The position numbers and the translations under genes were made by a program. Positions 13,301-25,212 of a stretch of 64,000 bases of DNA are shown here, one piece after another. The notes under the pieces were generated by a model that was not told the DNA's origin, made no database searches, and worked only from the letters and a program-made list of their open reading frames with translations. Position 1 is the stretch's first letter, and every line of letters begins with the position of its first letter. This stretch comes from Bugula neritina (Eukaryota > Bryozoa > Gymnolaemata > Cheilostomatida > Bugulidae): assembly GCA_964035545.1 (NCBI GenBank), contig OZ037773.1, forward strand, positions 7,057,251-7,121,250, written 5' to 3'.

Positions 13301-16300
13301 AAGAATCCAGGCTTATAAATGTTGCTTCGTGGTTTTCTTCTAACTATTAAGTTTTATTGCAATCTCCATCAGCTAGAACGATTTATTTATAAGAAACCGA
13401 GATGCTGACACTTGTATTGGTGGGGTTGTAGACTGTGCTGCTAATTGCTTATAAGGATGGAGTTGTAGACTCTGTGCTGTTTATAGGGGGCGGAGTTTGA
13501 CGTGTATGAGAAGTACATGAGTGATGTCATGAACAAGAGGCTTCAGGATAGACTATATGCGCTGCTCAAGCGTGACGATCTCACGGTCAAACTCAACGGC
13601 TACGATCAGAGTTTCAAAGACGTCGTGAAATACCTGCTGCCGCGGCTGCTGGAGGGCCCCATACACCATCTCAAGTTCATCTTCAACGTCATAGAGGTTG
13701 GTCAGATGCTTTCAGCATACTTGACCTGTTTATGTACACCACAGCTAGTAATTATCGCACTTCTTATATTATATGTCACTATGTATATTCTTTTGATGTG
13801 GCTAAGTTGACGCTCGGCGTTACATGTGGCTCCTTTACTTGTAGAAACTATCTGAGTCGGATCAGTCCACTACCGACGATCAAGGGAGTTTTAACGAGGC
13901 CCTTAGTCTTCTGATTCCTCTCAAGAATAACCTTGAAAAACGACTTGCTCAACTCACAAACACCAGTTCCTCGGGAACTGTCATTAGACGGCATAATTAG
14001 TAAGTATGCGGTGCTGTGACAAGACTTGTATTGCTGGTAGCTGCAGTGTGGGTGGCAGTCGTAACAGTATTACTGTAGTGATAGTAATAGTACTAGCAGC
14101 AGTAAAATTATAGTAATAGTAGTAACAGTAGTGGCAACAGTAATACTCGTAGTAATAGTAATAGTAGTCGTAGTAGCTACAGTAATAATAGTGGTAATGG
14201 TACTAGTAGTGGTAGCGGTACTAGTGGTAGTAAAATGCTAGTAATAGTAGTACTAATGGTAGTTAGTTACTGATGGTGGTAGTACTAGTGTTAGTAAAGT
14301 ACTACTTCTAGTAAAGTACTAGTGGTAGTAGCACTAGTAGTCGGGTACTAGTCATAGTGGTACTAGTGGTAATAAGGTACAATTCTACTTGCAGTGGCTC
14401 TATGCACCAGACTGACAGAGTAACCACCTCGGCTCTCATGAACGACATCCAGCGGTCCATTGAGAACTGGGAGGAGAAAGACATCAATAAGCAGTGCTAT
14501 GACTTCCTGTTAGGCAAGTGTCAACCTTGACCTTCTCCTTCCGCACATACCGTGTATATTTTTCACTGACACCAGTTCTCGGAGTAAATCATTAGATCTG
14601 CAGTTGCATCCGTTTTAAGTTTGCAAATGGGATTCAATCTTAACTTCAGCTGATTTTTTTAACTTATTTTGCCGGTGCGTTTCTATTATAATTCAGATTA
14701 TTTTATTTATTTTCATATAAAACTAGTAACATATCGTATAGTTGATATATAATAGATTCAGGGCTAATCCCGGGGTGTGACAGATATGTGTTGGGGCAAA
14801 GTGTAAGTGGGAATTTTGTATTTTGTGCGATCTAGTAAAGTTAATTTCATGTAAGATTGTAATAAATATATTAAGTATTTGCTCATAATTGCAGAGGGAG
14901 GTATTTTAATATATGAAAAAGCCAAGAAAGACCGAGAGAGATATGCATTCCTATTTGACAATATGTTGATCATGTGTAAACCGACGGGTCAGCGGAGAAA
15001 TACTCCGTCAGCACATGACTACAGGTTCAAGGAGAAGCTTCTCATCAAACACATAGATGTTACGGACATTGAGGATACTGAAGGTGGGTGCTCTGAGTCA
15101 TACTTGTGTTGGTTATTAAGTCATACTTGTGTTGGTTATTAAGGGATACATGTGTTGGTTATTAAGTCATACTTGCGTTGGTTATTAAGTCATACTTGTG
15201 TTGGTTGTTAAGTCATACTTGTGTTGGTTATTAAGTCATAGTTGTGTTGGTTATTAAGGCTGGTTAGTTATTAAGCTGGTTAGTAAGCCATATACAGGAT
15301 ACTGAAGGTGGGGTTTGAGTTATAATACTTATGCAAGTGGTCTGAGTCCTATTTATGTGTATGAGTTTTGGCAGTTATTTTTAAAATTAAAATGGGTGTT
15401 TAATTACAGATTTAAAAAATGGGTTTGAGATACAGGAGAGAAATGCTCAGACGTTGGTGCTACGAGTGAGGACAAGCAGCGAGAAGGGGGCGTGGATGTC
15501 TGCCCTGCTTTCTCTCCTCTTCAGGTGAGTATCTCTCTTATGCTATATTATATACAGCTACACGTACTGTAGGTATATAATATACAGCTACACGTACTGT
15601 AGGTATATAATATACAGCTACACGGACTGTAGGTATATAATATACAACTACATGCTATAATTTTATAGTATTGTACTATAGTGTAATGATGTTGTGTTGT
15701 ATTGGGTTTTTCGCTGCACAACTTCGTAATTAGCTCCAGTAGCTGTTATTATTAGATATGTGGATTTTTTGTTGGTAAGTTGTATGTCAAATGTAATTGA
15801 AAGTCACTCAGTTTCTATATAGGTCAAGTTAGGCATATGTAGGTCAAGTTAGGCATTGTTGAATCTTTCAGGTCAAACCTGGACCGTATGCTGGACTCAA
15901 AGCAGAAGGAAGAGGAAAGTGCACACGCCCTCATACTACCCCCAGTGGAGGACTACCCCTTCTCAGCTGAGGACAGCGAGGAGAACATTGTGCTGGAAGA
16001 GTCCCACACACCAGGGGAACCTCCCCTCATTCAGGTGTGGATTTATCCTCTGTCTTTGTCTATTGGCTTACCACAATCAAGTTAATAAGTCAGGTCTGTT
16101 GTGGAGAATTTTGATAACCAGTTGAGGTCATCCAGAGGTCAACTAAACTACGCAGAGTATATCAGCTTAAACTTAATCTCCTTTTTACTGTCAAGGTTAT
16201 TCTGTCTTTTATTTTGTTTCTATTCTGTGTGTGCTGATTGATGACTTGTGGGTTCACCAGGGTGCTACGCTACACAAGTTGATAGAAAGGCTGACGTACC

Positions 16301-19300
16301 ACATGTACGCCGACCCAAACTTTGTCAAGCGCTTCCTCACCACCTACCGGTCTTTCAGCAATCCGTCGGAACTCTTGGATCTGCTCATCAAACGCTTTCA
16401 CATCCCCGAAAGTCACGAGTGTTTCAGTGAGAACCAGGAAGCGTTCACGAGGTTCAAGAAGGAGTATGTGAAGCCGGTGCAGTTTAGGTACGTTTTCGGT
16501 GGAGTTTAGGTACGTTTTTGGTGTAGTTTAGGTACGTTATCGGTGCAGGTTAGGTACGTTATCGGTGCAGTTTAGGTACGTTTTTGGTGTAGTTTAGGTA
16601 CGTTATCAGTGCAGTTTAGGTACGTTATCGGTGCAGTTTAGGTACGTTCTGGGTGCAGTTTAGGTACGTTATTGGTGCAGTTTAGGTACGTTATCAGTGC
16701 AGTTTAGGTACGTTGTTGGTGCAGTTTAGGTACGTTGTTGGTGCAGTTTAGGTACGTTATCGGTGCAGTTTAGGTACGTTATTGGTGCAGTTTAGGTACG
16801 TTATCGGTGCAGTTTAGGTACGTTTTTGGTGCAGTTTAGGTACGTTTTTGGTGCAGTTTAAGTACGTTATTAGTGCACTTGAAGTCTAGTTTCTGTGAGA
16901 CAATATTGTGCTTGTGTAAAAAATCACTGTTTTGTAATAGTTAGATGGCTGGCTTGATAAACACGAAGTCAGTAGTTCGAGTCCACACACCATTGGTGAT
17001 GTTAGGAAAAGGATCCAGTCATAATTTCTCTACATACGAATTAGTTGTTAGCTAGCTTTTAAAAAAAACCCTTTACATCGGGGGTTCTCACAGGGATAGT
17101 GACTATAAACTTGTGTTAGTGTATGAGTCAAGTGCATTTCCTGTCTATCGGGGTGTTCAGTAGTCGAGTTCTTCTACTTCTTTCGAGGGTTTCAGTTTGT
17201 ATCACGTATATTTAGAGTCTTGAACGTGATACGCCTCTGGACTGAGCATCACTTCTACGACTTTGAACGAGAGAACAAGGTGCTAAAAGAATTAGAAGAG
17301 TTTCTCTACACAATCAAGGTGAAGGTCAAAATATTATAGACATCATATATAACTTTCAATGTCTGTTAGTAGCAGTAACTAATCATGATATTCGTATTAT
17401 TAGTGATTTATAATTGAATACATATCTGCTACCAACTTATTAGTAACTAGTATTGATATTAGAGCTCACTGTCTTTTGCTTTCTTATTTGCTTTCATTGT
17501 TATTATAACTACACATTTTATAACCACATGTCTGTCTGCAAGTGTATATGTGCTTATTGATCTCTAAACTTGTACACAGATATCTACACTAGTACATGCC
17601 TATCCTCATTGATTTTCACAGGGCAAGGTCATGAGAAAGTGGGTAGACTCTATTCTAAAAATAATACAGAGAAAGGTGGAGTTTTCTGTCCACTTTAAAG
17701 GTATTTCATGGGAATCCAGTTTGTCTCACCTAAGACCTCAGTCTCCAAAGTTCAAGGATGAATCTCCCCCGGTTGAGTGGTTCATGCCTGTGCAGGAGGA
17801 ACTGGAGAAATTCAGCATATTATTCGTGAGCTTTCAGCCCTCTGTTCACATTGTGTAGGGCTTTAGTTGTTAACAGACTTGGTGATTCACATTGTGTAAT
17901 ACCTCTGTTGTTAAAGGGATGAGAAAGCTGTAAACATTGGTGATTTAAACAATGTCAGAGATGTATTAATGGGTAGCAGCCGTGGTCTAGGGGTTAGAGC
18001 GTTTGCCTAGTAAGCACGTAGTCATGGGTTCTAGCCCCAGACAAAGGCCATTGGTGATGTTAGGAAGAGCATCCAGTCATAATTGCTCCTGTGCCCCATC
18101 TGAATAAGTCCTTAGCATGATTTAACAAAAAACCCTTTTCATCAGGGGTTTCTCACAGGGATGGTGACTATAAACTTGCGTGAGAGATATATTGATGAGT
18201 TCTGGTGTCTGTATTTTACCAGTGCAGCAGCGAGTTCGTCCACTTACCTACTATGTCTTATGTCTTAGTACTACTAAGTATGTCTGTTGTTCATTATAGC
18301 TGCATCCAATAGAAATAGCTCGCCAAGAGACGCTAATAGAGTTCCGCATGTACAAGGCGGTGAAACCATCAGAGCTGGTCGGGAGTGTGTTCACTAAGAA
18401 GGACAAGGCCATTCAAAGTCCAAACCTTATGAAACTAATTCATCATACTAATAGAGTAGGTGCTAGCGTAGCCTTAGAGCTGGCGGTTTAAACTCGGCTA
18501 TTTTATGTTGTAATTGAAAATTTTCGAGCTAGCATGCTAGCTGTTATTTTATTTATCAGTGTTAAATAAAATATATGGAATAGTTTTTTTGAAGAAAACA
18601 AAATTTATCTTTTATAGAGATAAAAATATTTTAAAAACCAAAATTCAATCCAAACCTTACATACTTAACTTACATGATAATATATTACTACATAATTACA
18701 TGATAATATTTCACGTGTATGTATGCAGTTCACCTATTGGCTGGAAGAGAGTATTATAACCACACAGAATCTAGAAGAGAGAGTTGCAGTCGTCAGTAGA
18801 ATCATAGAGATTATGGGAGTGTTCACTCGCCTCAACAATCTCAACGGCGTGTTGTGTGTAGTCAGCGCATTAGACTCCGCCCCTATACATCGGCTTCAGG
18901 GCACTCTAGAGGTCAGTTCTATTGCTATGATATCACATTCTAGAGATCATTGGTGTATGTGAGTTTATTCCTTTTTCTGTATGATTTTTCAGTTCTATAG
19001 AATATATCTATACACATTTATTGCAACTTGATGAAGTTGGGTACACAAATCATTCAATTAAGAATTGATGTGAGCGGAGATTTGATCAAACAATTTGTTT
19101 TAAGAACAATACTTGATTTTTATTCTTGATATTTTAAGTGCCTGCTATTAAATGACATCACTCTATATATTGATGGTTCACAATCTCATGTATAGTATTC
19201 AGTGGCATGTTGTTAGATAGGCTCCAAGGGGATAGTCTGGGGGCAACAACTATAAGTGGCTTGATAATTTGTAACATTCTTAAAAAAGCTTTATTCGAAT

Positions 19301-22300
19301 TTAAACATGTCCGCCTTTATTTATTGAAAGCTTGGTGGGGAAGCTTCTGCAAACATGGATTGCTATGATGGTTTATGACCTATGTAGTGCCGTTGGAGAT
19401 AGTGAAAAAAGTTTTTTTTCAGCTTAAATAATTACACAATGAACATAAAAGGGGTGTTTCTTGTGCTGTAACTTTTTTATTTACTAAACATTTTCAGCAA
19501 CTAAAACTTTCGTACAAGAAGAGTTTGGATGAGGCCAAAGAACTGCTGTCTAACAACTACAAAAAATATTTTGAGACATTGCGGCGCATCAACCCCCCTT
19601 GTGTCCCTTTTTTTGGTAAGTTGGGGTATTCTTTTTTGCTGTGTCCTTTTCTTTAGTAAATGAACATGCAAAACCTTTTGTTCTCCTTTCCTTATGTCTG
19701 TGTAACTTTTTGTATATCTGGATTTATTCTTGATAAATTTTATACTCTGCAGTGTGTACTGTGTCTGTATATCTAGTTATATATGCTGCAGGTGTGTACA
19801 TGACAAATATTCTCAAACTAGAAGAAGGCAACCCCGATTTCCTGCCCAACACTGATCTCATAAATTTCACAAAGCGTCGTAAAGTAGCGGATATCACTGC
19901 TGAGATTCAACAATACCAGAATCAGCCTTACAATCTGACTCCAGTCTACTCTATACAGGTGTGTATCTAGTTCAGACACTCTGTCTACTCTATACAGGTG
20001 TGTATCTAGTTCACACAACCTGTCTACTCTATACAGGTGTGTATCTAGTTCAGACAACCTGTCTACTCTATGCAGGTGTGTAGTTCAGACAACCTGTCTA
20101 CTCTATACAGGTGTGTATCTAGTTCAGACACTCTGTCTACTTTATACAGGTGTGTATCTAGTTCAGACACTCTGTCTAATCTATGCAGGTGTGTATTTAG
20201 TTCAGACAACCTGTCTACTCTATACAGGTGTGTATCTAGTTCAGACACTCTGTCTACTCTATGCAGGTGTGTATCTAGTTCAGACAACCTGTCTACTCTA
20301 TACAGGTGTGTATCTAGTTCAGACAACCTGTCTACTCTATACAGGTGTGTATCTAGTTCAGACAACCTGTCTACTCTATGCAGGTGTGTAGTTCAGACAA
20401 CCTGTCTACTCTATACAGGTGTGTATCTAGTTCAGACAACCTGTCTACTCTATACAGGTGTGTATCTAATTGACTGTCTGAAGACTATACTATGTTTAGA
20501 CAAGCACTAGATCCTATAGAATTTCCCTTACCTTGGAGGCCTTGTTATTAGTTATCATAATATAAATAGCAGACAACTCCTAAGTATGAACAGTGGGTAA
20601 TAGATTTCCCACTACAGACTAAAGTACCAAAGATTGAAGTTTTCCAACACCTGTGGATGTTGTGGTGAACACTGCTATGAAACTGCTTTATGCCTGATTT
20701 TAGTTCATTTAGTCTATATTCATCTGGAACATGTGATGTGTGCTCTTGCAGGATTTCCTGGAGAACCTAGACCCCTGGCAAGGAAAAGATGACAATGAGC
20801 TCATAGAGCACCTGTTTGACCTGTCATTACAGATAGAGCCCCGCAATGTCAGACCACCTCCTAAGTTTGTGAGTACCACTATATTGTGCCTACTGTGTAT
20901 TTAATTATTGTTATAATTTAGTAAAGTTTTTATTTAAAGGAATTAAGACTGTATTTACCCGATTTGTTTGCAGCCTAGAAAATATGACCCTGTAGTTCTG
21001 AAATCGCCAGGCATAAAATCACTCAACAAGCAAACCATATCCGCTACGATTCGAAATCATTTCATTGGCTCATCAGAAAGCAGGTTTCCGTTTCCCAATT
21101 CCAAGGTATCAGTCACTGTGAGTATCTATCAGTCACTGTGAGTATCTATCAGTCACTGTGAGTATCTATCAGTCACTGTGAGTATCTATCAGTCACTGTG
21201 AGTATCTATCAGTCACTGTGAGTATCTATCAGTCACTGTGAGTATCTATCAGTCACTGTGAGTATCTATATGTCACTGTAATTATATGTAAATGACTTTG
21301 GGTATATGTATGTCAGTGTCTGTAAGTCACTGTAAGTATATATATATCACTGTGAGTATCCGTAGGTAACTATAAGTGACTGTAAGGATCTTAAAGTCGT
21401 TCTACGTATATGTAGGTTACAGTGAGTATCTCTGTAAGTATATGTAGGTTACAGTGAGTATCTCTGTAAGTATATGTAGGTTACAGTGAGTATCTCTGTA
21501 AGTATATGTAAGTCACTATAAGTATCGGTAAATAAATGAAATTGCTTAGAATAGAGCTGTGAATCTGCTCACTTCTCATTTTAGTCAACGTATCAGTAGT
21601 AGGAATATAACCAGCAGGTATTTATTAGTATGTTGGTCACTATACTCAACTACTACGCACTGTCTAAATCCAGCGCTGTTACTAGCCTGTGTGTTTAAAG
21701 CAACTAATGTTTAGGTTGGATTTGATCTTTGATTAGAATTCCAATAGTCTGAGCTCTTTGTTTCAGGATGATGAAGATGGGCGTAGCACCATGTCTAGCA
21801 CACCTCCACACACTCCAAACACACCAAAAACTCCTCCACCGCGTCCACACAGTCCTCCAAGAACTCCTCGAACTCCCCCACCCAATAAGAACACTCCACC
21901 TCGCACTCCCCCGCACTTTACTTCTAGATCCTTCCTCGGTTAGTCATCTTAACTATCTAGTTAGTACGTCATCTAGTTAGTATATCATCTAGTTAGTACG
22001 TCATCTAGTTAGTATATCATCTAGTTAGTATATCATCTAGTTAGTATATCATCTAGTTAGTATATCATCTAGTTAGTACGTCATCTAGTTAGTATATCAT
22101 CTAGTTAGTATATCATCTAGTTAGTATATCATCTAGTTAGTATATCATCTAGTTAGTATATCATCATGGAGTTGTCTCCTTTCAGGTGACAGTCAAATCA
22201 GTCTGCTGTCAGACAGCAGCACCGTTAGACAGAGCCAGTTCAGTCTTAACTCTCAGTTCTCCGCTGCCAGCACCGCAACGCTGACCGACCCTGTCTTTGG

Positions 22301-23619
22301 TAAGCAATCTAGTTGTCCAACTTAGGCGTGTTTCCTTGTTTATGGAAAATAATTCTAATAAAAGTGTCTCAATTCAGTCTCTCTCAATATTTTTTTACTA
22401 AATTCTTTCACATTACTTATAATTAGGATGAAGTTAAAGAAACTTGTAAATTTCAGTCAGTTAAAATAGTCTTGGAACTTAAACAATTTAATAGAGTGAC
22501 TTTGAGTAGTGCTGACTACAGACACTGAGATCACTCATCACAGTTCTCACTGTAACATCTGTTTCCTAGTGATTCATTCAGCAATCTGCTTACTCTTTAT
22601 TGCGGTTTTGTATTTTCCACCTTTAGAGAATGAGTGTGATATGACCACGTACGAGTTGAAAGCTCCACCTCTCCCTCCTCGACGCGTGAGCACGGCGCAA
22701 TCAGTCAGTGACCTTCACCCCACGGCGTCCACATTATCTCTGAATGAGTACAGGCAGCCTGTCAAGGAAAATACCTTCCGCCACGACGTATGCAGACCAA
22801 TGTTCTTGCCAACTTCCAGCAGTCTGTTGACTAATCCTAGAGACTCACTGGATCACTCGTGTAGAACTGATAGTTTTATGTCTGGTAGTAGGGAGGTGTT
22901 GCGGGGCACCCCACCCGAACTACCTCCAAAATTACCATCTAGATCTAGCGTGCACAACATACAGTTACCTCCCACAGCTACAGACACTGAATTACCTCCA
23001 AGACTTCCGCCCAGACCTCCTAGAAGTAGAGGCATTGAAAGGTTCGTTTCAAGACATCACGTTCATGGCATACGTCTGCAGAGCAACACCTGATCTTTAG
23101 TTTATAGGAAGTAATTGTTAGATGTAAAGCAGACACTTGTTATAATTAATCATTGCCATTCTTTTTAGAGCTCTAAGTGTTGTTAATTAAAAGTTTTTCT
23201 GCGTTGTTTGAATGGAAATGTTTTTACCTTGTAGAGGGAGCTTTAGAAGAAAATAGCCAATAGGTGACAAGTTGTTGCTCGTAGTAATTTTGTCGTATTA
23301 TTGTGCTGGTGTACATGTATCTATAGCATAAACATTTCATTGGAAAAGTCATATTGTGTTAGTACGGTGTTGGTTTATTTCAACTGTTGTGTGGGTATAG
23401 TTTCTTCTCATCTACTAGCAGGCTAGCTTACTTTTATTGTTATCACATATTTATTCTATGTCTAGAAGCGGAAGCATGCCCGGCCAATCAGACGCCAGAT
23501 ACAGTAGCAGGCGTAACTCTGGTGATCATGTCAACATGAACGGCGTTACGCCAGGCACGCCTCAACTTCCTCCCAAAACTTACAGAATGCCTAATCACGG
23601 CAGGCAAAGAAGTCAGTGA
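4384..23619 (+). CDS. SOS: Son of sevenless Ras/Rac guanine-nucleotide exchange factor, 26 coding exons
   Basis: SOS family proteins act at the plasma membrane downstream of receptor tyrosine kinases through Grb2/Drk, catalysing GDP-GTP exchange on Ras. Exons: 4384-4449, 6794-6925, 9034-9168, 10192-10356, 11523-11666, 12559-12654, 13004-13144, 13487-13696, 13845-13999, 14395-14513, 14895-15083, 15410-15524, 15872-16034, 16261-16487, 17216-17318, 17622-17825, 18300-18455, 18729-18911, 19498-19615, 19792-19958, 20752-20868, 20974-21105, 21767-21938, 22186-22299, 22627-23041, 23466-23619. All phases close on 1363 residues (human SOS1 is 1333). Domains in order: histone-like fold (about 1-190, with [11 protein letters not shown]), DH (about 205-410), PH (about 445-555, with [13 protein letters not shown]), REM (about 610-735, with [15 protein letters not shown]), CDC25 (about 785-1030, with PSELVGSV and [12 protein letters not shown]), and a proline-rich tail with SH3-binding PPLPPRR and a conserved LPPKTY near the end. 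The start is inferred because [10 protein letters not shown] aligns with the known N-terminus. Intron 10 uses a GC donor. Reading through exon 25 would give an alternative end at 23093. Confidence 0.94.
4450..6793 (+). other. SOS intron 1, nothing recognised
   Basis: A 2.3-kb intron with donor GTTTGG (weak at +3) and acceptor TATTGCAG. AT-rich; the short open frames inside show no family resemblance or splice context. Confidence 0.6.
6944..7095. repeat. Minisatellite, about 29-bp unit, SOS intron 2
   Basis: About five imperfect copies of a unit containing ctgagtcacagtactatcaa. It starts roughly 20 bases after the exon 2 donor at 6926. Confidence 0.8.
7096..8700 (+). other. SOS intron 2, middle part, no gene seen
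   Basis: AT-rich intron sequence. A 107-codon open frame at 7939-8262 has no recognisable domain and is treated as chance. A G-rich patch lies near 8538-8568. Confidence 0.5.
8702..8975. repeat. 16-bp minisatellite in three blocks of alternating orientation
   Basis: Copies of AGTGTACTTCTGGGCC run forward from about 8782 to 8908. They are flanked on the left (about 8713-8780) and right (about 8910-8975) by copies of the same unit in reverse complement, GGCCCAGAAGTACACT. The blocks can form long hairpins. Because 16 is not a multiple of three, all frames stay open and produce spurious overlapping frames on both strands. The array ends about 58 bases before SOS exon 3. Confidence 0.9.
9760..9935. 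repeat. AT-rich low-complexity sequence, SOS intron 3
   Basis: Imperfect ataatataat words with no fixed period. Confidence 0.55.
10021..10182. repeat. 22-bp minisatellite, SOS intron 3
   Basis: Seven to eight copies of a unit containing cagactatgatgtctactg. The array ends about ten bases before the acceptor of exon 4 (AG at 10190-10191). Confidence 0.88.
10718..10918. repeat. 24-bp minisatellite, SOS intron 4
   Basis: About eight copies of a unit containing acatgtaatactatacaat. The unit is partly self-complementary, which explains matching open frames on both strands (NIIHVILY on one strand, CIILYSIT on the other). Confidence 0.88.
11944..12035. repeat. Short tandem repeat (TTAGAGTTTCACTG type), SOS intron 5
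   Basis: Five to six imperfect copies of a 14-15-base word. One more copy lies near 12487, shortly before exon 6. Confidence 0.65.
14045..14380. repeat. Degenerate AGT/AAT trinucleotide repeat, SOS intron 9
   Basis: Imperfect gtagtaatagtagta sequence fills most of intron 9 and ends about 15 bases before exon 10. Confidence 0.75.
15094..15290. repeat. 23-bp minisatellite, SOS intron 11
   Basis: About eight imperfect copies of a unit containing ggttattaagtcatacttg. It begins about ten bases after the donor of exon 11 (intron starts at 15084). Confidence 0.85.
15538..15652. repeat. 30-bp minisatellite, SOS intron 12
   Basis: Four copies containing atacagctacacgtactgta. It begins about 13 bases after the donor of exon 12. 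Confidence 0.85.
16488..16880. repeat. 22-bp minisatellite built from a splice donor, SOS intron 14
   Basis: Seventeen full 22-bp units and a partial one run directly from the donor of exon 14. The consensus is GTACGTTATCGG then TGCAGTTTAG. The last bases of exon 14, GTGCAGTTTAG, are the same as the end of each unit, so nearly every copy recreates the junction AG|GTACGT. Confidence 0.95.
16936..17125 (+). mobile_element. tRNA-derived SINE, diverged copy, SOS intron 14
   Basis: Shares with the intact copies the segments aacacgaagtcagtagttcg, ccattggtgatgttagga, ccagtcataatt and cacagggatagtgactataa. The A-box end is eroded. Confidence 0.75.
17971..18186 (+). mobile_element. tRNA-derived SINE, near-intact copy, SOS intron 16
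   Basis: The head GCAGCCGTGGTCTAGGGGTT carries a Pol III A box, and GGGTTCTAGCCCC carries a B box. A core domain follows (ccattggtgatgttaggaag, catccagtcataattgctcc), then a tail ending gtgactataaacttgcgtga. Flanks agatgtattaatg and agatatattgatg look like an imperfect target-site duplication. Confidence 0.9.
19959..20467. repeat. 39-bp minisatellite containing exon end and splice donor, SOS intron 20
   Basis: Thirteen full units (eleven of 39 bp, two of 35 bp) and a partial one begin at the donor of exon 20. Each unit ends in ctgtctactctatacag, almost the same as the last 17 bases of exon 20 (cagtctactctatacag), and begins with GTGTGT, so each copy has the junction CAG|GTGTGT. Six-frame reading gives long spurious frames on both strands. 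Confidence 0.95.
21107..21265. repeat. 20-bp minisatellite, SOS intron 22
   Basis: About eight copies of tatcagtcactgtgagtatc, starting one base after the donor GT of exon 22. Each copy contains a donor-like GTGAGT. A related looser array (gtaagtatatgtaggttaca type) continues at about 21400-21520. Confidence 0.9.
21945..22166. repeat. 16-bp minisatellite, SOS intron 23
   Basis: About thirteen copies of atcatctagttagtat fill almost the whole intron between exons 23 and 24. The unit contains GTTAGT, the same hexamer used as the donor of this intron at 21939. Confidence 0.92.
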
Positions 23620-25212
23620 CCTTGCAATGGCCTTCAGTGACCTTCAAATGACCTTCAGTGACCTTGTAGCAAGCATCAGATGTCTGGTAGTTGCTCCTGG
23701 CTTATATTCACTCTCAGTTATCATTTTGTACACTATGTTTTTAATTATCAATGCTGTGTAAATAAGATTTACTTATTATTTTTATTCGTTGCACTTGTGT
23801 GAGGCATAAATCATGATGGAGGCAATGCCATATTTACAAAACACTACATTGACAATATTGAAAGGAGCCACCTGTAAACCCATTGCCACAGAGCAGGTGG
23901 CAATAACACACATATATAGTCTCTGAAGCAGACTGCCACTCTAGTATTGGCCTCCGCAGTCATGTGACAGGATGCAGCAACCTATCATGACTCTACCTGG
24001 TGCAACCATCTTCTCTCAAGATGGAAGGAAGTCGACGACATTAACAATATTGAAAAAAGTTGATTGTGAATTTTTTGGATGTTTTATCTATTTTTTGTAT
24101 CAGAATTTTTCCGGTTACTATTTTTCATCTCGAATATTATGTACATCCACTATGTTTAAATATAAACTTTTTTGTCTCCTTGAAATAGAATTTATCTGAT
24201 TAACAATTATCAATCACTCATTTTAACTCACAATTTTTTCTGCCAAATTTTAAGTATAATTTTAGTTTCAAGTCAACTAACCTACAAGCTGTAAGCCTTC
24301 TTCATTATACAGTTCATATTATTTCAACTATTGATTCTCTAAATTAAAAACGTTGACAGTCCTTTAAAGTTTAAACTAAAATACAAGTTACTGAAATGTA
24401 AGCTCCGCGATTGTATTTCTCAATAGCCGAATTTTATTTGGTATTGATCACGGTCTTGTCACCATAGCTACAGGAAATATAAACTTCAAGTATATAGATT
24501 GAAATTTTAAACTGAACAAGCTTCACTATAGGTACAATTATCTGGTAGGAGGACATAACTTCACTTCAAATTTTGTTAATCTTTTGCCTATTGACTTGCC
24601 GTCGAGAATTCTACATTGCCTCTTGGCCACTTGATATAATATGTTATTAGAATGCCTTATATTAAGAGAAATCTAATACTAGCACTACTCTTGACTCTTG
24701 ATAGCTTTTCAAGAACTTGTTGCCTTGTTTACCCAATTGTGTTGGAGCTGGGAGCAGCTGCCGTGACTGTTACAACACTTTCGTAATTTTATTATTCAGC
24801 ATCATCTTACATAACTTTATTTCTCATCATGTGCTAATAAATAAAATTTAAAGCAGATTAATAGTATGCTTTTGGTACATAGTAAATGATTAGTACAGTA
24901 TAAAAAGGTTGATAACTCTAAAAATATTCTGCTTTCTCTATAAATGCCCTATAATACTAAGCAAAAGCAATTATGTTTATATAATATACAGTAGCAGAGC
25001 ATACGGAATCACTTTTACAGCTAATGTTATAGCGACTGTAAAATGGAAAACAAATCACGGATCAAGTAAAAACTGCATAATGTTAATTAAGAAGTTCTCT
25101 GGGCACTACTACATAAATGGCTATTGAGCAGTATACAATGAGAACAATGCAAAGTTGAGACAATTAAACCCCGCTTCTTGAACTGTTAATTTTATATTCT
25201 TTCAGTACTCAA
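23620..25212. other. 3' flank between convergent SOS and TTC16
   Basis: Holds the SOS 3' UTR and the TTC16 3' UTR. The sequence aataaa occurs at 24836-24841 (+) and the reverse complement of aataaa near 24788 and 24814, but poly(A) sites cannot be assigned. Short open frames here are not supported as genes. Confidence 0.5.

Noticed and set aside
19818-20510. Long frames with [12 protein letters not shown] or [12 protein letters not shown] repeats
   Set aside because: Both strands of the 39-bp intron 20 minisatellite. Only 19792-19958 codes, as SOS exon 20.
20974-21938. Possible frameshift in SOS between exons 22 and 23
   Set aside because: On checking, both introns are in frame (phase 0 each side) and the proline-rich reading continues cleanly.
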